Positions 9,528 through 16,803 of a stretch of 64,000 nt of DNA are shown in pieces (within the stretch, counting starts at the first letter, position 1; each line of letters begins with the position of its first letter). The stretch is taken from NCBI GenBank assembly GCA_965224225.1, contig CBDCZF010000029.1, forward strand, positions 434,001 to 498,000. Reading direction: 5' to 3'. The notes under the pieces are model-generated. The model saw only the letters and a list, made by a program, of their open reading frames with translations, did no database searches and had not been told where the DNA came from. The translations under genes were made by a program, and so were the position numbers. This DNA is from CAJQQK01 sp965224225 (lineage in GTDB: Bacteria; Pseudomonadota; Alphaproteobacteria; Rhizobiales; Hyphomicrobiaceae).

Positions 9528-10133
9528 TCAAACGAGGCCGACTTGTTTCAAATAGTTATACGCCTGGATTATCTCGCGCAACTTCTCCTCGGAACCCCGG
9601 TCACCACCATTCGCATCTGGATGATGTCGTTTGACCAGTGCCTTGAACTGCGCCTTTATGTCCTCCTTGGTCGCCGTTTCCTTCAATTCCAGCGCCCGAA
9701 AGGATTTTTTCTCCAGCGGCCGCAATCGCCGCTGCGGCTGGCGTTTTTCCGAGGCGGCCTGGCGCTCGCGCCACGCCTGGAAATCAGCGGCACCGAGACC
9801 GTTCGCACGGCCATTGGCGCGGGCACTCGAGCTTGCGTTCTCACCGAGCTTCCATGTCGGGCGGTGGCCATAGGCCGCACTGCGCTGAAAATCGGCCACT
9901 TCACTGTCAGACATGCCGTCGAAGTAATTGTAGGAGGCATTGTACTGGCGCACGTGATCGGCACAAAAAACGAAAAACGCACCGTCCTGGCCGCGTCCCT
10001 TCGGCGCCTTGTGGCGGCCCGGCTTGTCGCAGCCCTTCCATTGGCAGTTGGGCAGACCCGGCTGTTGGCGCTCCTGCTTTCGCGAGGGGCGCTTGATGCG
10101 GATCATGTCAAAATATTTCGAGTCCGAGGTCAT
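9528..10133 (-). CDS. J-domain (DnaJ-like) co-chaperone protein
   Basis: 201 residues from ATG 10133; an upstream start at 10190 would only add a non-conserved leader. The N-terminal half holds Cys-containing segments (LPNCQWKGCDKPGRH, FFVFCADHVRQYNASYNYF) typical of this alphaproteobacterial family. The C-terminal J domain, residues about 144-201, has the essential HPD tripeptide in KRHHPDANGGD. J domains stimulate DnaK-type ATPases. It diverges from bolA and lies upstream of cobS, an arrangement seen in related genomes. Confidence 0.9.
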   Translation of the reverse strand: MTSDSKYFDMIRIKRPSRKQERQQPGLPNCQWKGCDKPGRHKAPKGRGQDGAFFVFCADHVRQYNASYNYFDGMSDSEVADFQRSAAYGHRPTWKLGENASSSARANGRANGLGAADFQAWRERQAASEKRQPQRRLRPLEKKSFRALELKETATKEDIKAQFKALVKRHHPDANGGDRGSEEKLREIIQAYNYLKQVGLV

Positions 10134-10296
10134 GGGGCCAAGAGTATGAAGATTTGCAGTCCAAGAAACAAGTCGGCAGCTGCAGTTCACATGACCAAAG
10201 TGTTCGCTATGCTATAGCTGCTGCCAGACGCTGCGGTGCGTCGTAGCCCGGCGCGTTTGTCAACTGAATTCTTCATATCTTGGCTAAGGAAATCCT

Positions 10297-10590
10297 GTGG
10301 CACTCGAGACTGAACTTCGCGCCAAACTCATGATCGCTCTCGAACCGACGAGGCTCGATGTCATTAACGAAAGCGAATTGCACGCCGGCCACCGCTCATC
10401 GCCGGGTACAGGTGAGAGCCACTGGCGCCTGGTCATCGTCTCGCCGAAGTTCGCCGGCCTCTCGCGCGTCGACCGCCACCGCTTGGTCAATGCCGCCCTC
10501 GCCGAAGAACTAAAGGGCCGCATTCACGCCCTCGCTGTCCACGCCTACGCGCCCGATGAGCCGATGAACAATTTGCCAGGAAACCCGTAA
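10297..10590 (+). CDS. bolA: BolA family protein
   Basis: 97 residues. It contains the BolA core: LEPTRLDVINESELHAGHR, then SHWRLVIVSPKFAGLSRVDRHRLVNAAL and a final IHALAVHAYAPDE. The conserved His is in the AGHR loop and a second His in the C-terminal HALAVHAY segment. BolA proteins act with monothiol glutaredoxins in iron-sulfur trafficking and in stress morphology control. It is transcribed away from the J-domain gene across a 163-base shared promoter region. The 228 bases after it hold no gene. Confidence 0.92.
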   Translation: MALETELRAKLMIALEPTRLDVINESELHAGHRSSPGTGESHWRLVIVSPKFAGLSRVDRHRLVNAALAEELKGRIHALAVHAYAPDEPMNNLPGNP

Positions 10591-10818
10591 CGTTTGCACC
10601 TGCAAGGGAATGAAGGAGTGTGTCGCAGACGGCCGGAAATCAACTTGGGTCCGGAACACCAGAAAGCCCCTGCAGGCAGAATTGCTGGGCCTTGTCGACT
10701 AGGTAATCACCTGGGCAAATTCGGCCGCGTCGGTACTGGCTATCCATGTGACTGTGCGCACAATAGTGCTAACGATTTGGACTTGTTTGAGTGAAGTTTC
10801 GTACTGTTCGAAGCGGGC

Positions 10819-11490
10819 ATGGTCGAAAGTGTACAAGGGTTTGCGAAGCCTGCGAGCGGCGAGGAGGGGCCGGATTCGCTGCCTTCCTATTTCAAGGTCA
10901 AGCGCGCTATTGACCTGATGGTCGTCATTCCACTCATCGTTCTGGCCTTACCGGTAATGCTGGCCGTGGCAGTTGCCATACTTGTTTCGCTGGGACGGCC
11001 GGTTCTGTTCTGGCAGGAGCGACCGGGCCGCGGGGGAGCCCTGCTGGCGATGTGCAAGTTTCGCACGATGCGCATTGCCGCTGATGCGCTAGAGCCCCGG
11101 TGGAGCGATGATCGCCGCCAGACTGCACTGACACGCATCTTGCGCCAGTTGCGGCTCGATGAGTTGCCGCAACTTGTCCACATCCTGACGGGCGAGATGT
11201 CGCTGATTGGACCGCGCCCGTTGCTGCCAGAAGACCAGCCAGCGCATTGTGACCGACGGCTGCAGATTGCGCCCGGCATCACCGGCTGGGCGCAGGTCAA
11301 CGGCGGCGATCTGCTGACGCCTGAGGAAAAGCTGGCGCTCGATCTCTGGTATGTGAGGCATGCCAGCCTGTGGTTCGACCTGGGCATCATCTGGCGAACT
11401 ATGCTGGTTATGCTGTTCGGAGATCGGCGCAATGAAAGGGTGATTGAGCACGCGTGCGATCAAGTTCGAGCCGCGGTGCGCTCGGCCTGA
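10819..11490 (+). CDS. Sugar transferase (polyprenyl-phosphate hexose-1-phosphate transferase family)
   Basis: 223 residues. One hydrophobic segment at about residues 30-58 is followed by the bacterial sugar transferase domain: MCKFRTMR, LRQLRLDELPQLVHILTGEMSLIGPRPLLPED and GITGWAQVNGGD. Such enzymes load the first sugar phosphate onto undecaprenyl phosphate for exopolysaccharide or related glycans. The protein is about the size of the catalytic-only (ExoY-like) type, without the extra membrane domain of WbaP proteins. No other polysaccharide gene is adjacent, so the target polymer is unknown. Confidence 0.88.
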   Translation: MVESVQGFAKPASGEEGPDSLPSYFKVKRAIDLMVVIPLIVLALPVMLAVAVAILVSLGRPVLFWQERPGRGGALLAMCKFRTMRIAADALEPRWSDDRRQTALTRILRQLRLDELPQLVHILTGEMSLIGPRPLLPEDQPAHCDRRLQIAPGITGWAQVNGGDLLTPEEKLALDLWYVRHASLWFDLGIIWRTMLVMLFGDRRNERVIEHACDQVRAAVRSA

Positions 11491-11658
11491 TTTGGCTGGC
11501 GCGTGCAGGCCCCTGCCGACATAGCCGTGGTGAAATCAACTGCGACCACTCGCATTTCCGGCCGCGCGCTGTAAGATTGGCTGAGACAATGGTGAGCCAA
11601 CATTCGAGCCCGAGCGGTCTGCCCGGGCCGGCCGGTGAGCGGGACGCAAGCCCTTAAG

Positions 11659-13740
11659 ATGATCGCAGTGCCGAAGCCCGGACAACTCATCGTGTTTGCC
11701 TGCCTGCTGGCCGTGCTCAACTTCTTTGCCAGCGAGCCGGTTTGGGCAAAGGTTCTTTCGCGCGATGAAGCCGCCCGCTTTGTCGAGCCGCCCTATCAGC
11801 TCGGCAGCCCGATCGGTAATGGCGGCTGGGAGCTGGTCAATCTCGACGGGCGTCTTGCAGGCTATGGCTTCGAGAGCGTGCCGCTGGCACCTTTGCCCGG
11901 TTTCTCCGGTGCGCCGATCAACCTGTTCGTGCAGATCACGCTCGAGGGCCGGTTCATCAACGTCGAAATCGTCTCGCACAACGAGCCGATTTTCGTCTCC
12001 GGCCTCGGCAACGCCGCCTTCCACAAGTTCGTGCGTCAGTACAAGGGGCATTCGATCAACGATACGCTGGTCGTCGGCATTCCTTACGGTGACAAGGGAA
12101 CCGGCAGCTCGCTGGTCTATCTCGAAGGCGTCACCAAGGCGACCGCGAGTGTGCGCATTGCCCATGAATCAATCCTGGCCGCTGCATTCGCCATCGCCCG
12201 TGAGCGTCTCGCCGGGGTCGGCCCGCGTATTCCCGTGCGCCCGCGTGCCGCGACGGGCCGGAAGCTCACCTGGTCCGATCTCGTCAAGTCGGGCATCGCG
12301 CGGCGACGCCTGGTGACCAACGCCGAACTGCAGTCCGCGTTCAAAGGCACGATCTGGCAGGACGATGACCCTATTGCCCTGGCCGAACCGGATGCCGCCT
12401 ATCTCGATCTCTGGCTGGTCGACGTCGGCCCGGGCGACATCGCCCGCGCCGTGCTGGCACCGGAGACGGTCAAAGCGCTCGAGAATTTCATGTCGATCTC
12501 GACCCACGATGAGCCGATCTTGCTGATCGATGCGGGACGTCACGGCCTTGTCTCGGATGAGTTCGTGCGCAACACCAGCCCCGATCTGATCTCGGCCAGT
12601 CAGGATGGCCTGCCGATTGCGCTGCGCGATGCCGACCTCGATGTGACGCTTGCCGGAGGTGTGCCCGGCAATACCGCGATGATCCTGCGCACGGATCGAC
12701 GACTCGGTTTCGATCCGACGCGCGAATGGCGGATTTCGCTGCGGGCAGTGCGTGCGCACGGCTTCTTTCGGCCGGAAATCGGCACTGTCGATTTTTCTGT
12801 GACCCACAAGACGCCTGGCGAATTTTTCGACGTCCAGCAACAGGCTGCCCCCGCCGCGCCGTGGCAGCAATCGCTCTGGCAGCGCTGGCCGGATCTTGCT
12901 GTTCTAGCTGTTTTGCTCGCCGGCCTGATCGCCGTGCTGGCGTTCGGAATGTCGTGGCTTGCAGGTCTTGCCCGTTACACGCCGGTCAGGCTTGCGATCC
13001 TTGCAGCTGTGATCGGATTCGTTGGCTGGTGGGGCCAGGGGCAGTTGTCGATCGTGACACCTGTCGGCGTGTTGCGCGGTGCCTACGAAGGGCGCAGCTT
13101 CGAGTTCCTGCTTTACGATCCTTTTTCGCTGTTGATCTGGATCGTCGTGCTGGCCTCCTTCGTCTACTGGGGCCGTGGCTTCTTTTGCGGCTGGCTCTGT
13201 CCGTTCGGCGCCATGCAGGAGTTTGCTCATCATTTGGGACGAGTTCTGCGATTGCCCCAGGTCCGGCTGCGGTCTGGCACGGACAGGGCCCTGGTCGGCC
13301 TCAAGTACGTCGTCCTGGCGTTGCTGATCGCCACTGCTTTTGTCGCGCCGGCGCTGCACGATGGGCTTGTCGAAATCGAGCCGTTCAAGACGGCGGTGAC
13401 GACTTATTTCGTGCGCGAATGGTACTACGTCGCCTATGCAGTTGCCCTGCTGGCGATCAGCATGTTCGTCTTCAAGGGTTTCTGCCGCTATCTTTGCCCG
13501 CTCGGGGCCTTCATGGCGATTGGCGGCCTGTTGCGCACCAGGGACTGGATCCCGAGGCGCGCTGAATGCGGATCGCCCTGCCAGCTCTGTCGCGTCCGCT
13601 GCAGTTATGGCGCGATCGCCGGCGACGGGCGCATCAATTACAGCGAATGTTTTCAGTGTCTCGACTGCGTTACCATCCACGATGATCAGCGCCAGTGCGT
13701 GCCGCTGGTACTCGCAGCAAAGAAGCGGGAGACCGCATGA
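11659..13740 (+). CDS. NosR/NirI-like flavo-iron-sulfur membrane protein
   Basis: About 693 residues from ATG 11659, which gives a clean signal peptide (LIVFACLLAVLNFFASEPVWA). An in-frame GTG at 11635 is possible. A periplasmic FMN-binding domain comes first; the likely covalent FMN site is the Thr in EGVTKATAS. Several membrane helices follow from about residue 415. They include two cysteine-rich cytoplasmic motifs (CGWLCPFGAMQE and CRYLCPLGAFM). A C-terminal ferredoxin-like segment carries CGSPCQLCRVRC and CFQCLDC. This is the full NosR domain order. NosR proteins pass electrons from the quinol pool to periplasmic acceptors such as N2O reductase. No nosZ, nosD or nosL is in view, so the partner here is open. 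It overlaps apbE by ATGA. Confidence 0.85.
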   Translation: MIAVPKPGQLIVFACLLAVLNFFASEPVWAKVLSRDEAARFVEPPYQLGSPIGNGGWELVNLDGRLAGYGFESVPLAPLPGFSGAPINLFVQITLEGRFINVEIVSHNEPIFVSGLGNAAFHKFVRQYKGHSINDTLVVGIPYGDKGTGSSLVYLEGVTKATASVRIAHESILAAAFAIARERLAGVGPRIPVRPRAATGRKLTWSDLVKSGIARRRLVTNAELQSAFKGTIWQDDDPIALAEPDAAYLDLWLVDVGPGDIARAVLAPETVKALENFMSISTHDEPILLIDAGRHGLVSDEFVRNTSPDLISASQDGLPIALRDADLDVTLAGGVPGNTAMILRTDRRLGFDPTREWRISLRAVRAHGFFRPEIGTVDFSVTHKTPGEFFDVQQQAAPAAPWQQSLWQRWPDLAVLAVLLAGLIAVLAFGMSWLAGLARYTPVRLAILAAVIGFVGWWGQGQLSIVTPVGVLRGAYEGRSFEFLLYDPFSLLIWIVVLASFVYWGRGFFCGWLCPFGAMQEFAHHLGRVLRLPQVRLRSGTDRALVGLKYVVLALLIATAFVAPALHDGLVEIEPFKTAVTTYFVREWYYVAYAVALLAISMFVFKGFCRYLCPLGAFMAIGGLLRTRDWIPRRAECGSPCQLCRVRCSYGAIAGDGRINYSECFQCLDCVTIHDDQRQCVPLVLAAKKRETA

Positions 13741-14651
13741 TCTCACGCCGACGACTCCTGATCGTTGCAGCAGCTGCCGGTTGCACAGGATTTACGCCGC
13801 GCCCCGGCAGGGTCCGGTGGCAGGGCCGTGCTTTCGGCGCCGAGACATCGATATCGCTCTACGCCGAGACTAATCTCGCGCAGGCGGCGATCGCGGCTGC
13901 GAAAGACACGATCATGCGCCTCGAAGGCATGTTCTCGCTGTACGATCCGCGATCGGCGCTGTCGGTTCTCAATCGTACAGGCCGCCTCACGATGCCGCCC
14001 GAGTTCGCCCGGCTCGTTGTCAGCGCCGGTGAGGCCCATGATCTCACCGGTGGCCTGTTCGACCCGACCGTACAGCCCTTGTTTGCCCTCAACGCCGCAG
14101 TAGACAACGGCCCGACGCGTGGCGACCTCGAACGCGTGCAACGCCTGATCGGTTGGCAGAAGGTCAGCATCGACGGCCACACCGTGCACTTGCGCGAAGC
14201 GGGCATGTCGTTGACGCTCAACGGCATCGCCCAGGGTTTTGCAACCGATCGCGTCTGTGAGGTGCTCACCGCGCATGGCTTCGAGCGTTTCCTGATCAAC
14301 ATCGGCGAGTATCGCGGCTCGGGCGAACTGGCGCGGCTAACCGCCGAGGATATCAGCGGCAATGGCTTTGCGGAGTTCGAGTTGCGCGATGCGGCGGTGG
14401 CGACGTCTGCATCGCACGGCTCTGTCTTCGCGAACGGCGCCGGCCACATCCTGCGCCCCGACCCGCTCGTTGGCGAGCCGGTATCCTGGAAAACTGTAAC
14501 TGTTCAGGCACCGACAGCGACCACAGCAGATGCTTTTTCAACCGCTCTCATCCTGGCCCCCGATGCATCGCTCGCGCGCTGGCTGAAGGCCAATGGCCAC
14601 ATCCAGTGTGCCCTACTGCAAGATGTTCAGGGCCGCGTCATCGATGTTTGA
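13737..14651 (+). CDS. apbE: FAD:protein FMN transferase (ApbE/NosX family)
   Basis: 304 residues from ATG 13737, overlapping the NosR-like stop codon. The N-terminus MISRRRLLIVAAAAGC looks like a Tat or lipoprotein export signal. ApbE features include the segment around LEGMFSLYDPRSALSVLN, NGIAQGFATDRV and a C-terminal TTADAFSTALIL metal-binding motif. ApbE enzymes attach FMN to a Thr of exported flavoproteins. Tight coupling with the upstream NosR-like protein, which has such a site, strongly suggests it is the substrate. Confidence 0.92.
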   Translation: MISRRRLLIVAAAAGCTGFTPRPGRVRWQGRAFGAETSISLYAETNLAQAAIAAAKDTIMRLEGMFSLYDPRSALSVLNRTGRLTMPPEFARLVVSAGEAHDLTGGLFDPTVQPLFALNAAVDNGPTRGDLERVQRLIGWQKVSIDGHTVHLREAGMSLTLNGIAQGFATDRVCEVLTAHGFERFLINIGEYRGSGELARLTAEDISGNGFAEFELRDAAVATSASHGSVFANGAGHILRPDPLVGEPVSWKTVTVQAPTATTADAFSTALILAPDASLARWLKANGHIQCALLQDVQGRVIDV

Positions 14652-14820
14652 GTTCGGTGCGTGAAGGAAACCCGCTTGCGTTTGTGGCGCCGGCACGGCT
14701 TGAACGACCGGGAACATATCTGACAAAACCGGTGACATGTTTGCTCGAACTTGGGAGATCGTCAAAACTCGCCAGCAATCGTATGCCAGAGGCCACGGAG
14801 ACCCATTTAGCACTGATACA

Positions 14821-15021
14821 ATGTCATTTGCAGAGATTATCTATGCCGTCACCGGGGCTGCCGGGTGGATCATCATAGCGCTCGCCGTCGTTGCGCTTGG
14901 CTTCGTCATTGCCGGTTATCTGCGCCAGGCCCGCGAAATCGTCAGCAGCGATGGCTACGGCGAGCTATGGCGCCAGATCCGCAAACACGTTCTGACCCGC
15001 AAGCCACGTCATCGCCGGTGA
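14821..15021 (+). CDS. Small single-span membrane protein
   Basis: 66 residues from ATG 14821, with one hydrophobic helix (TGAAGWIIIALAVVALGFVI) and a basic tail. The frame is open back to 14737, which would add 28 residues. I do not recognise a family. No clear ribosome binding site decides the start. It may be a real small membrane gene between apbE and the cyclase gene, but support is weak. Confidence 0.35.
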   Translation: MSFAEIIYAVTGAAGWIIIALAVVALGFVIAGYLRQAREIVSSDGYGELWRQIRKHVLTRKPRHRR

Positions 15022-15120
15022 GATCTTCGCCCGCCCTTGCTTGAATGCCCGCGCTTTTCCATGCACTCTTTGTCGCATGTCCGCGCAAGTGCGGACCGAA
15101 TGCGAAAATGAGGAAACGCG

Positions 15121-16068
15121 ATGTTGAAAAAACTGTTCGCGGCGACCGCGACAGCAACCCTGCTCATGGCTTCGGGCGCTGCTTCGGCCCAAGATAACTG
15201 GTATCCGTCGAAGTTCGGAAAGGACGATGAAGCCGGGCGCTCGAACCTGATGACACCCGATCAGGTTAAAAAGGCGATGGGCTACATCAAGCAAGGCAAG
15301 GTCGTCTCGCTGGCGCGTACGTATTCGTCGAAGATGCCGTTGTTCGGCCATCGCGTATTCGCGACGCGCGGCACCAACGGCTTGGCCGGCGGACCGCTCG
15401 GCGACAATAACGTGATCTGGATGGACGATACGCTGACGGCCGAAATCGGCCAAGTCGGCACACAGTTCGATGGCCTCGGCCACATCGGCATCGGTGACAA
15501 ATTCTACAACGGCACGCCGGCTAGTGACATTTTTGGCCCGACCGGCATGAAGAAGCTCGGTATCGAAAAGATCAAGCCGTTCTTCACCAAGGGTATCCTG
15601 ATCGACATGGTCGCCTACAAGGGCGCACCAATGGACGGCGGCCAGGAAATCACCGTTGCCGACATGGAAGGTGCCTTGAAGAAGCAGGGCATGAGCGCTG
15701 ATTCGATCAGCGAAGGCGACGTGGTCATGTTCCACACCGGCTGGGTGCGCCACTGGATCAAGGATAACAAGACCTACAACGGTGCGGTGCCGGGCGTCGG
15801 CATCGAAGCCGGTCGCTGGTTGGCTAACAAGGGTGTCGTGGTTGTCGGTTCGGATACCTGGCCGGTCGAGGTGGTGCCGAACCCGAACCCGAAGATGGCC
15901 TTCCCGGTCCACCAGATCTTCATTGCCCGCAATGGCATGTTCATCCACGAGAACGCTGCAACCGAGCGACTCGCGGCGGCGGGCGTGTATGAGTTCGCCT
16001 ACATCTTCAATCCGCTCGCGGTTGAGGGTGGAACCGGTTCGCCGGGTAACGCGCTCGCTGCTTACTGA
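15121..16068 (+). CDS. Exported cyclase family protein (kynurenine formamidase-like fold)
   Basis: 315 residues with a clear signal peptide (MLKKLFAATATATLLMASGA, cleavage after ASA). The body matches the cyclase family PF04199, whose members hydrolyse amide or lactone bonds using a metal site. The usual metal motif HxGTHxDxPxH appears here as VGTQFDGLGHIG. Gln replaces the first-set His, while the Asp and the last His remain. A preceding AGG with a short spacer fits translation from 15121. Substrate is unknown. A strong hairpin follows the stop. Confidence 0.82.
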   Translation: MLKKLFAATATATLLMASGAASAQDNWYPSKFGKDDEAGRSNLMTPDQVKKAMGYIKQGKVVSLARTYSSKMPLFGHRVFATRGTNGLAGGPLGDNNVIWMDDTLTAEIGQVGTQFDGLGHIGIGDKFYNGTPASDIFGPTGMKKLGIEKIKPFFTKGILIDMVAYKGAPMDGGQEITVADMEGALKKQGMSADSISEGDVVMFHTGWVRHWIKDNKTYNGAVPGVGIEAGRWLANKGVVVVGSDTWPVEVVPNPNPKMAFPVHQIFIARNGMFIHENAATERLAAAGVYEFAYIFNPLAVEGGTGSPGNALAAY

Positions 16069-16077
16069 GGCTATTCT

Positions 16078-16103
16078 CCAGGGATCGGGAACCCGATCCC
16101 TGG
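16078..16103 (+). terminator. Hairpin after the cyclase gene
   Basis: A perfect 12-bp inverted repeat CCAGGGATCGGG / CCCGATCCCTGG with a 2-base loop starts 9 bases after the stop codon. No strong T-run follows, so it may act as a transcript-end stabiliser as well as a terminator. Confidence 0.55.
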
Positions 16104-16183
16104 ACATGCCTGGCTGCCTCATTACTTGCTAATTCTTTGATATATAAATAAATTTTCATGCTTTGCGGTGTTTTACACAAGCA

Positions 16184-16214
16184 CCCCCAAGGAAATGCCC
16201 CATTCGATCGTCTA
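16184..16214 (+). promoter_or_regulatory. Possible ECF-type promoter upstream of the sigma factor gene
   Basis: GGAAAT at 16191-16196 and CGTCTA at 16209-16214 resemble ECF -35 and -10 elements. The spacing is about 3 bases shorter than usual. The 14-mer CCCCCAAGGAAATG that contains the -35-like part recurs at 16932-16945. Autoregulation by the downstream sigma factor is an inference. Confidence 0.25.
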
Positions 16215-16257
16215 ATACGCAAGAACGGGTACTGAACCGCGATCCCTTGGGCAACGA

Positions 16258-16800
16258 ATGCTGAGTTCCCTCGATGACGAACAACTCGCCGCTAAGGCGG
16301 CGGCGGGTAACCGGCAGGCGGTCATGAGCTTGCTCGACACCTACTACGACCGCATCCATGCCATGGCCTGGCGGTGGTGCGGCCAGGTCGAGATGGCCGA
16401 GGACATCGCCCAGGACGTGTGCGTCAAGGTCGCGACCTCGATCGCCAAGTTTCGCGGGGATGCCCGATTTACCACCTGGCTGTGGCGGATCACGTACAAT
16501 ACGGCGATCGACCACCTGCGCCGCGCCCGGCGCCTGAAGGCCGTCGAGCCGCAACGCATGCTGTCGCTGGTCGACGGCGCGGCGGGCGAGACGCCGGAAA
16601 GCCTGGCCGCCAACAACGACCTGTGGCGTGCCGTGCGCGATCTGCCGACCCAGCAGCGCGACGCCGTGCTCTGTGTCTATGCCCAGGACATGAGCCATGC
16701 CGAGGCGGCCGAGGTGCTCGGCTGCAAGGAAAGCACGGTCTCCTGGCACCTGCACGAGGCGCGCAAGGCGCTCCGAGACATCCTGGAGGCCGCGGAATAG
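16258..16800 (+). CDS. ECF RNA polymerase sigma factor
   Basis: 180 residues. Sigma region 2 spans about residues 20-85, with YYDRIHAMAWRWCGQVEMAE and the FTTWLWRITYNTAIDHLRR core. Region 4 lies at about 125-175 (LPTQQRDAVLCVYAQDMSHA then EAAEVLGCKESTVSWHLHEA). There is no region 1.1 or 3, as expected for ECF factors. Three bases separate it from a gene whose N-terminus and single membrane helix resemble anti-sigma proteins. The pair is probably a signalling unit. Confidence 0.9.
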   Translation: MLSSLDDEQLAAKAAAGNRQAVMSLLDTYYDRIHAMAWRWCGQVEMAEDIAQDVCVKVATSIAKFRGDARFTTWLWRITYNTAIDHLRRARRLKAVEPQRMLSLVDGAAGETPESLAANNDLWRAVRDLPTQQRDAVLCVYAQDMSHAEAAEVLGCKESTVSWHLHEARKALRDILEAAE

Positions 16801-16803
16801 ACC

